Source: Acidobacteriota bacterium (GTDB lineage: Bacteria; Acidobacteriota; Vicinamibacteria; Vicinamibacterales; CAVVIG01). Taken from it: 64,000 nt of DNA. The notes under the pieces were generated by a model, which had not been told where the DNA came from, did no database searches, and saw nothing but the letters and a program-made list of their open reading frames with translations. Numbering within the stretch: the stretch's first letter is position 1; the number at the start of each line of letters is the position of its first letter. The DNA lies in contig JAFDVO010000023.1 in NCBI GenBank assembly GCA_018268955.1, positions 24,450-88,449 of the forward strand, read 5' to 3'. A program made the translations under genes and the position numbers. Of the stretch, positions 55,559-64,000 are shown piece after piece.

Positions 55559-56383
55559 TCACGCGGCAATGAGCGCCACGGCCGCAGCGCAGATGCCGGC
55601 GCCAAGCCACTGCAACGCGGTCACGCGCTCGTGGGTGACGAGCCACGCGAGCGCGACGGTCGCCGCAGGGTAGAAGGACGAGAGGACCGCGGCCACATCG
55701 AGACGCACATGCTGCTGGGCGAGCACGTAGAACGCGGTGCCGCCCGCGTCACACAGGCCCGCGAGGATCCCCATGGGGCTGGCGACCGGCGAGACCACGC
55801 GCAGCCTGCGGATGCCCATCAGCGCGATGGCCACCAGCAGCATGACGAGCCGGGAGACCGCCAGCGGGACGTAGACGGCCCCTTCCGGTCCGTGCGCGAT
55901 CAGGATGAGGAATCCGCCGAAGCCGATTCCTGCGAGCAGGCCCAGCCCCATGCCGCTGCGCCCCTTCGGCGCCGTCGGTGCGGCGCGGGCCACGAGGAAG
56001 ATGCCGACCAGCGCCACGACGAAGCCTGCAGCCTGCAGCCGCCCGGGCATCCCCTGCGTCAGCATCGTGTAGACGACCGGGAGCAGCGCGGCCACCACGC
56101 CGGCCATCGGTGCCACCACCGCCGCATTGCCGACGGAGAGCCCGCGATACAGCGATGCGATTCCCAGTGCCGTTGAGAGCCCGGCCGCGACCGCCGCCGC
56201 CATCGCACGACCCAGCACGAGAGACTCGCCGCCGAGCACCGCGAGCACGATGAGCATCACGGTACCGGACAGCGCGGAGATGCCCAGCACCTGATACGCA
56301 TCCAGCCGCGTCGACGCACGCCCGCCAAGGAAATCGCCAGTGCCCCAGACCAGCGCCGAGCACAGGGCCAGGATCACACCCAT
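55559..56383 (-). CDS. EamA/DMT-family transporter
   Basis: The 274-residue protein has ten membrane helices arranged as two EamA repeats, the second starting near residue 148. LCSALVWGTGDFLGGRAST and GNAAVVAPMAGVVAALLPVV are typical of the family. The substrate is unknown. It is a single gene; the spacer to the GNAT gene holds two repeat families. Confidence 0.85.
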   Translation of the reverse strand: MGVILALCSALVWGTGDFLGGRASTRLDAYQVLGISALSGTVMLIVLAVLGGESLVLGRAMAAAVAAGLSTALGIASLYRGLSVGNAAVVAPMAGVVAALLPVVYTMLTQGMPGRLQAAGFVVALVGIFLVARAAPTAPKGRSGMGLGLLAGIGFGGFLILIAHGPEGAVYVPLAVSRLVMLLVAIALMGIRRLRVVSPVASPMGILAGLCDAGGTAFYVLAQQHVRLDVAAVLSSFYPAATVALAWLVTHERVTALQWLGAGICAAAVALIAA

Positions 56384-56401
56384 CGGGCTGCGACACAGGA
56401 G

Positions 56402-56435
56402 ATTGCCAATTGCTGATTGCTGATTGCTGATTGGT
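56402..56435. repeat. Heptad AATTGCTG/TGATTGC repeat
   Basis: ATTGCCAATTGCTGATTGCT is followed by GATTGCTGATTGG, directly before an octad array. It is one arm of the AATTGCT family seen at 33.0, 34.5 and 36.4 kb. Confidence 0.7.
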
Positions 56436-56447
56436 CGGGCACGGCAG

Positions 56448-56526
56448 TCACCAACTCACCAACTGACCAACTCGCCAATTCACCAACTCGCCACCTCGCC
56501 ACCTCGCCAACTCACCAACTCTCCCC
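56448..56526. repeat. Octad CTCACCAA/CTCGCCAA array
   Basis: CACCAACTCACCAACTGACC is followed by AACTCGCCAATTCACCAACT and further CTCGCCAC and CTCACCAA units. Period is 8. It has one arm only and lies between the DMT transporter and GNAT genes. Confidence 0.8.
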
Positions 56527-56532
56527 GTTCTC

Positions 56533-57351
56533 TCACCGCCCTCGCCACTTGGTCCGGGTGTACGCAATCCGGAAACCGCTGCGCTCCGCGTTCCGCTGGG
56601 AGGCACTTCCCGGCGCCGCGCACATCATGGCGAGCGAACAGCCTTGCTCCGCAGCGAAGCGAAGGCGTGCTGCGAGCAACGCGCGCTGCGCGCCGCGGCC
56701 GCGTGCACCCGGGATGGTGCTTGCGCCCGACAGCAGCGCGACCCCACCGTGCAGCGAGAGCGACCCACTGGCAATCGGCACCTCGCCTTCGAGCGCGATG
56801 AACGGATAGGCATCCTCCGCGCCGGCGGCGGTCGGCCCGAATGCCGCCATAAACTCGCGGACCTCGGGGAACTCACTCCATCCGTCGAACGCCGTCCTGG
56901 CCCACACCTCGCGCTCCTCGACGGCGACCGTCCTGACGATGAAGGGCGTGTCGGGTGCGGGACGAGCGGAGAACTCGAGCGGCTGGAACAGCACCGTCGT
57001 CAGCTCACATGGCTGGTAGCCCCGCGCGTTCAGCACTGTGAGCGTGTCCGCGCCGGCCAGCGGGCTCACCTCGTGAAACACCTCCGCCTGCCGTTCACGG
57101 AAGAAGGACTCGATCGCGTCGAGCATCCACGGCGTAACCGGCTCGAACAGCCCGAGCCCGAAGGTCTGCGTGAGTGGCGACCCGACGCCATCAAACATCG
57201 CGTAGGTGCCGCCCACGTCCGTCCAGCACGCGCCGACCGACGGCACCAGGCGCGCCCGCGATTCGACGAAACGCGCGTTCGCGTGCGCTTCTGCCCGTTC
57301 GAGGCGCCGGGACAACGCCAGGTCGACAACCAGCGTGGGCTCGGCGCTCAT
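56533..57351 (-). CDS. GNAT-family N-acetyltransferase
   Basis: The product is 272 residues from ATG 57351, overlapping the threonine aldolase stop as ATGA. The C-terminal half has the acetyl-CoA loop [20 protein letters not shown] and [18 protein letters not shown] at the end. The N-terminal half is a second, degenerate GNAT-like or lid domain. The substrate is unknown. It is translationally coupled to the aldolase gene. Confidence 0.82.
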   Translation of the reverse strand: MSAEPTLVVDLALSRRLERAEAHANARFVESRARLVPSVGACWTDVGGTYAMFDGVGSPLTQTFGLGLFEPVTPWMLDAIESFFRERQAEVFHEVSPLAGADTLTVLNARGYQPCELTTVLFQPLEFSARPAPDTPFIVRTVAVEEREVWARTAFDGWSEFPEVREFMAAFGPTAAGAEDAYPFIALEGEVPIASGSLSLHGGVALLSGASTIPGARGRGAQRALLAARLRFAAEQGCSLAMMCAAPGSASQRNAERSGFRIAYTRTKWRGR

Positions 57352-58382
57352 GCGGCCTCCACGACCGAGGCAAGCACCTCGGCAGCCTGCACGCATGCGT
57401 CACGCGACACGTCGAGATGCGTGACCACCCGCACGGTTCGAGGCCCGAAGGCGATCACCAGCACCTCGCGGCTTCGCGCCCGTTCGACCACGGTGGCAGC
57501 GTCCGGTGCGCCTGGTGCGAGGTGGAAGATGACGATGTTCGTCTGCACGGTGGAAAGGTCGAGCTGCACGCCCGCGACCCCGGAGAGCCGCTCGGCTATC
57601 AATCGCGCGTGTGCGTGGTCCTCGGCGAGGCGGTCCATGTGGTGATCCAACCCATGGAGCGCCGCCGCGGCGTAGATGCCTGTCTGCCGCATGGCTCCGC
57701 CGAACCGGCGACGGACGCGCAGCGCCCGGGTCATCAGCGCTGACGACCCGGCGAGCATCGAGCCGCCAGGCGCCCCGAGCCCTTTCGAGAAGGCGACGCT
57801 CACGACATCGAACGGTCGCGCCAGGATTGACAGGCTTAATCCAGACGCGACGGCAGCGTTCCAGAGGCGTGCGCCGTCGAGGAACGTCGCCACATGCTGT
57901 GCGCGCGCCATCGCACACACCTGCTCGACATCCCCCTGCGCCCACACCACCCCGCCACCGCGGTTGTGCGTGTTCTCGATCTCCACGAGCGAGCTGCCCG
58001 GCATGATGACGTGCCCGCGTGGCTTCAGCGCAGCAGTGAACTCGTCCGGCGTGAACGTGCCCGAGTGCCCGATCTCCGTGAACTGGACGCCGGCGTTTGC
58101 CGCTGATGCACCCGCTTCGGACCAGACGGCGTGTGCCCCGCTCCCGACAATCACATCGTCGCCAGGCGCGGTGAGCAACTGGAGCGCCACCTGGTTGGCC
58201 ATCGTCCCGCTCGGCATCCAGAGCGCGGCCTCCTTGCCGAGCATCGAGGCGACACGGGCCTGCAGGTCGTTGGTGGTCGGGTCCTCACCGAACTGGTCGT
58301 CGCCGACGGGCGCGGCGGCCATGGCTGCACGCATGGCCGAGGTCGGGCGGGTTACTGTATCCGAACGCAGATCGATCGCCAC
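57348..58382 (-). CDS. Low-specificity L-threonine aldolase
   Basis: The product is 344 residues from GTG 58382; the ATG 99 nt upstream gives a tail with no family match. It has [33 protein letters not shown]84 stacking on PLP and the PLP lysine K200 in [15 protein letters not shown]. It cleaves L-threonine (or allo-threonine) to glycine and acetaldehyde. It is followed by the GNAT gene with a 4-nt overlap. Confidence 0.93.
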   Translation of the reverse strand: MAIDLRSDTVTRPTSAMRAAMAAAPVGDDQFGEDPTTNDLQARVASMLGKEAALWMPSGTMANQVALQLLTAPGDDVIVGSGAHAVWSEAGASAANAGVQFTEIGHSGTFTPDEFTAALKPRGHVIMPGSSLVEIENTHNRGGGVVWAQGDVEQVCAMARAQHVATFLDGARLWNAAVASGLSLSILARPFDVVSVAFSKGLGAPGGSMLAGSSALMTRALRVRRRFGGAMRQTGIYAAAALHGLDHHMDRLAEDHAHARLIAERLSGVAGVQLDLSTVQTNIVIFHLAPGAPDAATVVERARSREVLVIAFGPRTVRVVTHLDVSRDACVQAAEVLASVVEAA

Positions 58383-58512
58383 CGCAGAATTGTACGCGGG
58401 GGACCGACGCCGGACGCGAGACCACCTGCTCTTCTGGCTGTCGGTCGTGCCGTTCGCGTCCAGCTCAATGGGTGACACCACAACGTGCCGCGGGCGACCG
58501 CAGCGGAGATCC

Positions 58513-59202
58513 TCAGCCAGCGGCGCCGAACCACTTGCCTGCGGCGGCCGTGAGCGCCATGGCGAGGGCGCCCCAGAAGGTCACCCGCACGGCGGCCACC
58601 ACCGGCGGCGCACCGCCGGCACGGGCGGCGAGTGCGCCGAGCGCGGCGAGCGCCACGAGCGAGGTGCTGCCGACCACCGCCACGGCGAGGGTCGGCGGCG
58701 TGAGCAGCACCGTTAGCAGGGGCATGGCCGCCCCCACCGCGAACGTCGCGGCGGAGGCCAGCGCGGCCTGGACCGGCCGAGCGGCATGCACCTCGGTGAT
58801 CCCCAGCTCGTCACGGGCATGCGCACCGAGGGCGTCATGCGCCATCAACTGCGTAGCGACCTGCGACGCCAGATCGGGATCGAGGCCTCGGGCGCGGTAG
58901 ATGTCGCGCAACTCCTGGTGCTCGAACTCGCGGTCGGTCGCGAGTTCGGTCCTCTCGCGCGCGAGGTCCGCCTGCTCGGTGTCCGCCTGCGAGCTGACCG
59001 ACACGTACTCGCCGGCCGCCATCGACATCGCCCCGGCGACAAGCCCCGCAACGCCTGCCAGCAGGACCTGCCCCCGCGGCGCGTCAGACGCGGCCACTCC
59101 TATGACCAGGCTCGCCGTCGACACGATGCCATCGTTTGCGCCGAGCACCGCCGCGCGAAGCCAGCCAATACGTTCGGACCGATGCGTTTCGCGGTGACGC
59201 AT
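58513..59202 (-). CDS. VIT1/CCC1-family iron/manganese transporter
   Basis: The 229-residue protein has [20 protein letters not shown] at the start, then [20 protein letters not shown] and four or five membrane helices. The central soluble segment (about 85-145) has [16 protein letters not shown] and other acidic residues used as metal sites in VIT1. It probably exports or sequesters Fe2+ or Mn2+ (family knowledge). Confidence 0.92.
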   Translation of the reverse strand: MRHRETHRSERIGWLRAAVLGANDGIVSTASLVIGVAASDAPRGQVLLAGVAGLVAGAMSMAAGEYVSVSSQADTEQADLARERTELATDREFEHQELRDIYRARGLDPDLASQVATQLMAHDALGAHARDELGITEVHAARPVQAALASAATFAVGAAMPLLTVLLTPPTLAVAVVGSTSLVALAALGALAARAGGAPPVVAAVRVTFWGALAMALTAAAGKWFGAAG

Positions 59203-59213
59203 GCTGTACTCCC

Positions 59214-59285
59214 GAAATTGGTGAACTGGTGAGTTGGTGAGTTGGTGAGTCGGTGAGTTGGTGATGGTGACGTGGTGAGTTCGCG
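59214..59285. repeat. Octad GGTGAGTT array
   Basis: AATTGGTGAACTGGTGAGTT is followed by GGTGAGTTGGTGAGTCGGTG and AGTTGGTGATGGTGACG. Seven or eight octads form one arm, in the opposite orientation to the array at 56.5 kb. It lies between the VIT1 gene and the next, divergent gene; the rest of the spacer shows no gene. Confidence 0.85.
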
Positions 59286-59376
59286 ACGTCTGGACCGGTG
59301 GGACGCAGGACGGCTATCGCGATGCCGATGAGGACACGATAACACCGCAGGAGCCGCCGGGCGGCTTCCCTCTGCC

Positions 59377-59736
59377 ATGTCTGAACAACGTTACTGGGCC
59401 GGACCGGCCATTGCCGCAGCGGCCGCAGGAATGGTGCTCTGGATCGGGGCGTCACTCCTGTCCGGCCGACGCGAAGCGTGGGATTCGTCGATGTACTGGT
59501 CGGTCGCGTACCCTGTGGCGCTGATGCTCTGCGGTGGACTCGGCTACGCGTTTCCCGAACGCCCGTGGCGCTGGGCACTCGCGCTCTTCGAGGGACAGTT
59601 CCTCGGGATGGTGGTGAGGAACGGCGAACTCGGCGGCCTCTGGCCGCTCGGCCTCGTGCTGTTCGCGATCATCAGCCTGCCTGGCATCGCCACCGCGCAG
59701 ATCGCCAGACGCCTCGCCTCCCGCACCACCCGCTGA
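59377..59736 (+). CDS. Hypothetical membrane protein
   Basis: This 119-residue protein has four hydrophobic segments (about 8-30, 40-58, 65-85 and 88-112). I do not recognise the family. It starts MSEQRYWAGPAIAAAAAGMV. The start codon has a weak purine-rich region upstream. It is on the plus strand between minus-strand genes. Coding is supported by the hydrophobic pattern and by the codon bias, which matches its neighbours. Confidence 0.6.
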   Translation: MSEQRYWAGPAIAAAAAGMVLWIGASLLSGRREAWDSSMYWSVAYPVALMLCGGLGYAFPERPWRWALALFEGQFLGMVVRNGELGGLWPLGLVLFAIISLPGIATAQIARRLASRTTR

Positions 59737-59744
59737 TCGGGGCG

Positions 59745-59822
59745 TGCCTTGCCAGCCCGACCTGCCCTACCTGCCCTGCCTGCCCTGCCTGCCTTACCAG
59801 CCCTGCCCGCCTTCGTGCCTTT
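59745..59822. repeat. Nonad CTACCTGCC/CTGCCTGCC array
   Basis: GACCTGCCCTACCTGCCCTG is followed by CCTGCCCTGCCTGCCTTACC. Period is 9. It is the non-coding twin of the repeat in the MFS/spermidine-synthase gene. It fills the convergent gap between the membrane-protein and serine-hydrolase genes. Confidence 0.75.
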
Positions 59823-59824
59823 TC

Positions 59825-61156
59825 CTACTGCCCCCTGACCGCACCCTGAATCGCCGTCTTGAACGTGCGTCTGAGGTTGTCCGGATCCGGCGGTGAGTTC
59901 TGCGTCAGGAGCAGGATGACCGTATCGTTGGCCGGGTCGTTCCAGAAGATCGTGCCGGCGGTGCCGTCCCAGCCGTACTCACCGCGATTCGCCGGGTAAC
60001 GCACGCCCTCCGGCTTCATGACGATATTGACGTTGCCGAGGCCCCAGCCCATCACGCCGTTGCCGCGGCTGGCGAGCACCGCGTCGGGCAGACCGTTCGA
60101 CACCATCATCCCCACCGTCTCTGGTTTCAACAGGCGCACGCCGTCGAGTGCACCGCGGTTGAGCAGCATCTGCGCGAAGCGCAGGAAATCCGGTCCGGTC
60201 GAGAGCAGCCCGACCGCTCCTTCGAGCAGGGCGGGTTTCTCGGTGAACGGCACCGCTTCTATCTCCACTGCCTTCAGGCCGCCACCTTCGGCTGGCGCGT
60301 AGACGGTCGCGAGCCGCGCCCGCTGTGCAGGTGTGGCGTAGAAGCCGGTATCCACCATCCGCAGTGGACCGAAGATGCGCTGCTCGAGGAAGTCGTCGAA
60401 GGGCTGTCCCGACCAGATCTCCACGAGCCGTCCAAGCACCGTCGTCGATTCGCTGTAACGATAGCGTGCGCCGGGATCGTCGATGAGCGGGACCCGCACG
60501 ATGTTGCGAACGAACTGGGGCAGGTCGATGGCGCGCGAGCGGACCTGCGCGTCGCGATAGAGCGCCGAGGTCCGGTGTTCGAGCCCGGAGATGTGCAGCA
60601 GCAGATCGCGAATCGTCACGGCGCGGGCCGGTGGGCGCCTGCTGCCATCCGCGTGTCCGACCGAGACGGTCGCGAACTCCGGCAGGTACTTCGATACGGG
60701 TTCATCGAGCGTGAACTTCCCCTGCTCGAACAGCATCATCACGGCGACGGCCGTGACCGGCTTCGTCATCGAGTAGATCCGGAAGATCGACCGCTCGGTC
60801 ATCGGTGTCTGCGCAGCGAGGTCCTGCTGCCCGACAGCAACGGAGTACGCCAGCTTGCCGTGCCGCGCGAGCATCGCCACGGCACCGGCGGTCTTCCGCT
60901 CGTCCACATATCGCTGCAGCACCGCTGTCGCGCCGCTCAGCGCCTCCGCATCGACACCGACGCCGGCTGGCGCCACGCGCGGCAGCGGGTCCGCCACCTG
61001 ACCGCGCATCGGAAGCACGAGGGTCGCAGTCAGGAGCGCGGCCGCCGCGAGCGTACCGGGCCCGAGCAGGCCCCTGCTCGCCGTCGTGCGCGTCGTTCGC
61101 GCATGTTCATCCAGCCCGCTGCGCATGTGCTTCGTCACAGGTTCACCGCATGTCAT
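59825..61156 (-). CDS. Serine hydrolase of the class C beta-lactamase family
   Basis: The product is 443 residues from ATG 61156; an ATG at 61126 would remove 10. An N-terminal signal or anchor helix lies at about 30-52. The nucleophile motif is SMTK at 129-132, and the second motif is YSES from Y234. RDLLLHISGLEHRT and YGWDGTAGTIFWNDPANDTV are also family blocks. It is likely an esterase or peptidase in the periplasm; true beta-lactamase activity is not implied. Confidence 0.85.
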   Translation of the reverse strand: MTCGEPVTKHMRSGLDEHARTTRTTASRGLLGPGTLAAAALLTATLVLPMRGQVADPLPRVAPAGVGVDAEALSGATAVLQRYVDERKTAGAVAMLARHGKLAYSVAVGQQDLAAQTPMTERSIFRIYSMTKPVTAVAVMMLFEQGKFTLDEPVSKYLPEFATVSVGHADGSRRPPARAVTIRDLLLHISGLEHRTSALYRDAQVRSRAIDLPQFVRNIVRVPLIDDPGARYRYSESTTVLGRLVEIWSGQPFDDFLEQRIFGPLRMVDTGFYATPAQRARLATVYAPAEGGGLKAVEIEAVPFTEKPALLEGAVGLLSTGPDFLRFAQMLLNRGALDGVRLLKPETVGMMVSNGLPDAVLASRGNGVMGWGLGNVNIVMKPEGVRYPANRGEYGWDGTAGTIFWNDPANDTVILLLTQNSPPDPDNLRRTFKTAIQGAVRGQ

Positions 61157-61197
61157 GAAGGCACCGGCGCGACGCTCAGTCGTCGCCCGGCGAGAGG

Positions 61198-61761
61198 TTA
61201 CCGCAGGATGGCGACGAGCGGATTCACGGTCGCGCGCAGGTTGCGGAGGCCGAAGACGACCGCGACGTTCGAGCCCTGGCCGGCAGGCTCGAAGGCGAAC
61301 CGGATCCGCTCCGTAGTCGCGGTCACGGCGAAGTCGAATCCGTCGAGCGGTTCGCGGCTCAGCACGTCGAAGCGGATCTGACCGTCGCTCGCCCGCGTGA
61401 CCTCGTCATCCCCGTCCGGTCCATCTCCGGGTTGCCCGGCCCGCCTGACGCGGTTTCGTGTGTTCCGCTGCGCACGGCTGCCACGCGCCCGGCGGACCGT
61501 GCGCCGCTCCTCGGCGTCATCGACCCGCGCCATCGACGTGAGGGTTCCTCCCTCGACAGCAACCGTTCCGCTGAAGTGGTGCTCTCGACCGTCAGTGGTC
61601 CAGCGCACTTTCCAGACGAGCCCTTCTCGCCACACGAAGTACCCGGTCGCGCGCCCCTCGGTGAGCCGAGGCGCCCCGTCGAACTGGGCCGCCGGTTCGG
61701 CATGTGCTCCGACGGCGACGAGACAGACGAGCGCCGGGGCCATGAGAAGCGCGGCCCGCAT
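61198..61761 (-). CDS. Secreted hypothetical protein
   Basis: The product is 187 residues from ATG 61761 with a clear signal peptide (AALLMAPALVCLVAVGAHA). I do not recognise the mature protein. It has a strand-rich start (ATGYFVWREGLVWKVRWTTD), an Arg/Asp-rich middle (about 85-120) and a strand-rich end (FDFAVTATTERIRFAFEPAG). The longer frame to 61953 has heptad-like DNA and no signal peptide at its start. It lies 41 nt upstream of the serine hydrolase gene in the same direction. Confidence 0.6.
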   Translation of the reverse strand: MRAALLMAPALVCLVAVGAHAEPAAQFDGAPRLTEGRATGYFVWREGLVWKVRWTTDGREHHFSGTVAVEGGTLTSMARVDDAEERRTVRRARGSRAQRNTRNRVRRAGQPGDGPDGDDEVTRASDGQIRFDVLSREPLDGFDFAVTATTERIRFAFEPAGQGSNVAVVFGLRNLRATVNPLVAILR

Positions 61762-61972
61762 ACGGCGCGTGACCAAGCGCAGAGCACTGGCGGCTGGACG
61801 GAACGCCACAACGCAAAAACGCAACGACGCAAGGCTGAAATCCTGCTCCGTCGCGCGCGTCACAGTCCAGCGGCGTCCCTGGGTGGCGTCCGAGCATTCG
61901 TGCGTTTCTGCATTGGTGCGTTTCAGCATTGCCGATTCGCCAACCCACCACATTGCTCACCAGATTGCACGT

Positions 61973-63046
61973 TCACTTCAAGACCCTGATCCGATGCGCT
62001 TCACTGTCGGTGACGTACAGCGCGCCGGACGGATCGGCGAGGAGTCCGTGCGGTCGTGAGAGCTTGCACTCGAGTGGCGACGTCTCCGGGCCGTCGCCGC
62101 GCACGCCGGTGCCGAGGACCGTGGTGATGATGCCAGTGCCAAGATCGAGGCGACGGATCGCGTGGTTCTCCGTGTCTGCGACGAACAACTGACCGGGCGC
62201 CCACGCAAGCCCCTTCGGCCCGCCAAGCTTCGCGCCGAGCGCGGGCCCGCCATCGCCCGAGTAGCCCTGCTCTCCGGTGCCGGCGACACGATGCAGCGTC
62301 TGGCTCGTCGCATCGATCCGCAGGATCGCGTTGCCCTCGCGCAGGGCGAGATAGAGGTCCCCGTTCGGGGCCATGGCCATCGTGCGTGGACCTCGCAGCG
62401 GTGTACCCGCGACCGGCGCACCGTCAGGCGTTTCGGCGGGCTGTCCCGTGCCCGCCCACGTCTCGATCGTTCCCGTATCGAGATGCAGCCGCCGGATACG
62501 TTGATTGCCGATGTCGCAGATCAGCAGCGTCCCGTCCCGGTCGAAGACGATGCTGTGGGGTTGGCGTAGCTGCGCCCTGGCCGCAGGGCCTCCATCGCCC
62601 GAGAAACCAGCGACGCCCGTGCCTGCGACAGTGGAGATGACACCGGTCTTCCCGTCCACCTTCCGGATGACGTGGTTGTCGCGCTCGGCGATGTACAGGT
62701 GACCGGCGCGATCGAACTGCACCTCGTGCGGCATGTTGAGGGAGGCCTGCAGCGCAGGGCCGCCGTCACCGGCGTAGCCCTTCTCGCCGCTCCCTGCGAT
62801 CGTCGTGACCCGCTTCGTCTTCGGGTCGAACCGGCGGATGCGCTGGTTGTCCAGATCGCAGAAGACGAGCGCGCCGTCCGGTCCGAAGATGATGCCGTAT
62901 GGGTTGTTCACCTGCGTGTCCGAGAACCCCGGCACACCAGTGCCGAGGATCGTCGTGACGCTCGCATCGGCCGCGCGCAACATCGCGCGTGCCGCCACCG
63001 GGAGCGTCATCAGGCCAAGAACGAACTCCCTGCGCTTCAGATCCAT
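61973..63046 (-). CDS. NHL-repeat protein with Tat-like signal
   Basis: The product is 357 residues from ATG 63046. The start MDLKRREFVLGLMTLPVAAR has a twin-arginine-type signal. Five or six NHL repeats follow, each with a phrase like GVPGFSD or GEQGYSGDGGPA, then DNQRIRRFDP, DNHVIRKV and ENHAIRRL. These form a beta-propeller. It probably acts in the periplasm; partner unknown. The longer reading frame (to 63304) only translates the nonad repeat. Confidence 0.87.
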   Translation of the reverse strand: MDLKRREFVLGLMTLPVAARAMLRAADASVTTILGTGVPGFSDTQVNNPYGIIFGPDGALVFCDLDNQRIRRFDPKTKRVTTIAGSGEKGYAGDGGPALQASLNMPHEVQFDRAGHLYIAERDNHVIRKVDGKTGVISTVAGTGVAGFSGDGGPAARAQLRQPHSIVFDRDGTLLICDIGNQRIRRLHLDTGTIETWAGTGQPAETPDGAPVAGTPLRGPRTMAMAPNGDLYLALREGNAILRIDATSQTLHRVAGTGEQGYSGDGGPALGAKLGGPKGLAWAPGQLFVADTENHAIRRLDLGTGIITTVLGTGVRGDGPETSPLECKLSRPHGLLADPSGALYVTDSEAHRIRVLK

Positions 63047-63074
63047 ATGTGCGTCCTGCTGCCGCTCGCCCCGG

Positions 63075-63215
63075 CCGTGCTGTTCCCAGCTATTCCGGCC
63101 CTTCCGGCTCAGCCCATCTGGCCCACCTGCCCCACCTGCCCCACCTGCCGTGCCCGCCCACGCCCGCGCAGCCCCACCTGCCCTACCTGCCCTACCTGCC
63201 CTACCTGCCCTGCTC
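63075..63215. repeat. Nonad CCCACCTGCC/CTACCTGCC array between peptidase E and NHL genes
   Basis: TCTGGCCCACCTGCCCCACC and further copies fill 63117-63150. A second set, CCTACCTGCC, fills 63180-63213 and reaches the peptidase E C-terminus, which ends RLREEQGR. It has the longest perfect run of this family in the window. Confidence 0.8.
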
Positions 63216-63929
63216 TTCGCGCAGCCGATACGCGCGGAGCCGGGTGGCTGGCAGCTTCTGCTCGACGACACCACCGCCGACGCGCCGGACCATGAAGGCC
63301 GCACCTGTATCCCGCCAGGTGACGATGTGGTCGAGGGAGCGGCCGATGAAGTGTGCGGCGGCGCCGTCGTTCAGCGCAAGCACGGGTGGCAGCGCCCGCT
63401 CCTGGAGGAACGCGTGCACGCTCGGCCGGCGATCCACCTCGCTGTCGTAGTGCGGACAGCAGGCACCCTTCAGGAATCCCATGCACGCGAGCGGCTGCAG
63501 CCGGTCCGCCCACGAGTCGGTGACGCCGTGCTCGAACCAGCAGATGGCGCCGGCACTGACGCCGCCGAGCACGATGCCGCGGCGCCACGCCTCGCGCAGC
63601 ACGTCCGGCAGCCCCCACTCACGCCACACGGCCAGCATGCTCTTCGTGTTGCCGCCGCCAACGTAGATGGCGTCCTGCGTCAGCAGCGTCTCGCGCAGGT
63701 CCGGCGTCCGCTGGAAGAAGCGCAGGACGGACGGTTCCGCACCAAGCCCACGATAGAGCCTCGTGAACAGCTCGATGCTCTCCACCGGCTCTGCACTCGC
63801 GGTCGGAATGAAGCAGATCTTCGGATGACGCTTCCCTGTCTGCGCCAGGATGTACCGGTCCGCCGCAAGGTTCTGCGGTTCCGCCCGGAACGAAGCGCCG
63901 CCGATCGCGATGATGTGTCTCTTGGGCAT
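63201..63929 (-). CDS. Peptidase E-like (S51 family)
   Basis: The product is 242 residues from ATG 63929. It has the nucleophile elbow GGVSAGAICWF with S125, preceded by DAIYVGGGNTKSMLAVWREW, and KICFIPTASAEPVESIELF at about 37-56. This matches the aspartyl dipeptidase/cyanophycinase-like S51 fold. It likely hydrolyses Asp-X dipeptides in the cytoplasm. The frame upstream of the ATG reads through a heptad array. Confidence 0.88.
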   Translation of the reverse strand: MPKRHIIAIGGASFRAEPQNLAADRYILAQTGKRHPKICFIPTASAEPVESIELFTRLYRGLGAEPSVLRFFQRTPDLRETLLTQDAIYVGGGNTKSMLAVWREWGLPDVLREAWRRGIVLGGVSAGAICWFEHGVTDSWADRLQPLACMGFLKGACCPHYDSEVDRRPSVHAFLQERALPPVLALNDGAAAHFIGRSLDHIVTWRDTGAAFMVRRVGGGVVEQKLPATRLRAYRLREEQGR

Positions 63930-63943
63930 CGCCGGACATTCTA

Positions 63944-63992
63944 GAGGACGGACGAGGAGGGCGGAGGGCGGAGGCCGGAGGTTGGAGGGGTC
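63944..63992. repeat. Heptad GGAGGGC/GGAGGTT array
   Basis: GGACGAGGAGGGCGGAGGGC is followed by GGAGGCCGGAGGTTGGAGGG. Period is 7. It is the same family as 55440-55504 and is probably truncated by the window end. Confidence 0.7.
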
Positions 63993-64000
63993 CAATCCGG

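Noticed and set aside
63047..63304. N-terminal extension of the NHL protein with AGRAGRAGRAGG repeats
   Set aside because: It translates the nonad spacer repeat. The Tat-like signal starts at the ATG at 63046, which marks the real start.

Overview
The window is high-GC bacterial chromosome. Its best match by content is an acidobacterium of the Vicinamibacteria type (inference). The main reasons are a contiguous pilB-pilT-pilC-pilS-pilR cluster, a small reaction-centre-type cytochrome c with two CXXCH motifs, an NHL-repeat protein, and an MFP plus MacB-type permease cassette. No 16S gene or tRNA was seen, so the placement is not proven.

Layout. (1) 1-5.0 kb is an accessory stretch: the 3' part of a sigma-54 activator, a small excisionase-like HTH protein, a frameshifted methyltransferase-like gene coupled to a DUF4062 protein, a PilZ protein, a short SDR remnant, and a PIN/AbrB toxin-antitoxin pair. 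(2) 5.1-13.4 kb, minus strand: a beta-barrel-like protein, then pilB, pilT, pilC, pilS and pilR, which give the extension and retraction motors, inner-membrane platform and sensor/sigma-54 regulator of type IV pili. (3) 13.5-18.2 kb, plus strand: a MarR regulator behind a perfect palindrome, a periplasmic adaptor and two FtsX/MacB permeases without an ATPase gene. (4) 18.3-20.4 kb: an EF-G-like paralogue, ending in a hairpin shared with the convergent ribosomal operon. (5) 20.5-40.6 kb, minus strand: one uninterrupted str-S10-spc-alpha superoperon, in transcription order rpsL-rpsG-fusA-rpsJ ... rpoA-rplQ, complete except that tuf is absent. (6) 41-64 kb: a mixed set of genes: cytochrome c, ATP-dependent DNA ligase, methyltransferase, cystathionine beta-synthase, cupin, DUF1810, gluQ, cytochrome P450, YCII, MFS exporter, carbonic anhydrase, MFS/spermidine-synthase fusion, carboxymuconolactone-decarboxylase-like protein, SWIB protein with a histone-like tail, membrane proteins, a DMT transporter, GNAT, threonine aldolase, a VIT1/CCC1 transporter, serine hydrolase, NHL protein and peptidase E.

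The most striking feature is not a gene. Nearly every intergenic spacer of 65-155 nt, including most of those inside the ribosomal superoperon, is built from degenerate tandem repeats of period 7, 8 or 9. They fall into at least eight sequence families. Many spacers hold a left arm and the reverse complement of the same family as a right arm, so they can fold into long imperfect hairpins. The other junctions in the superoperon overlap or are 39 nt or shorter, so spacing is bimodal. One family (period 9) also lies in frame inside the MFS/spermidine-synthase gene, and another encodes the last residues of the DNA ligase, so the elements can enter coding sequence. They resemble in form the heptameric STRR repeats of cyanobacteria.
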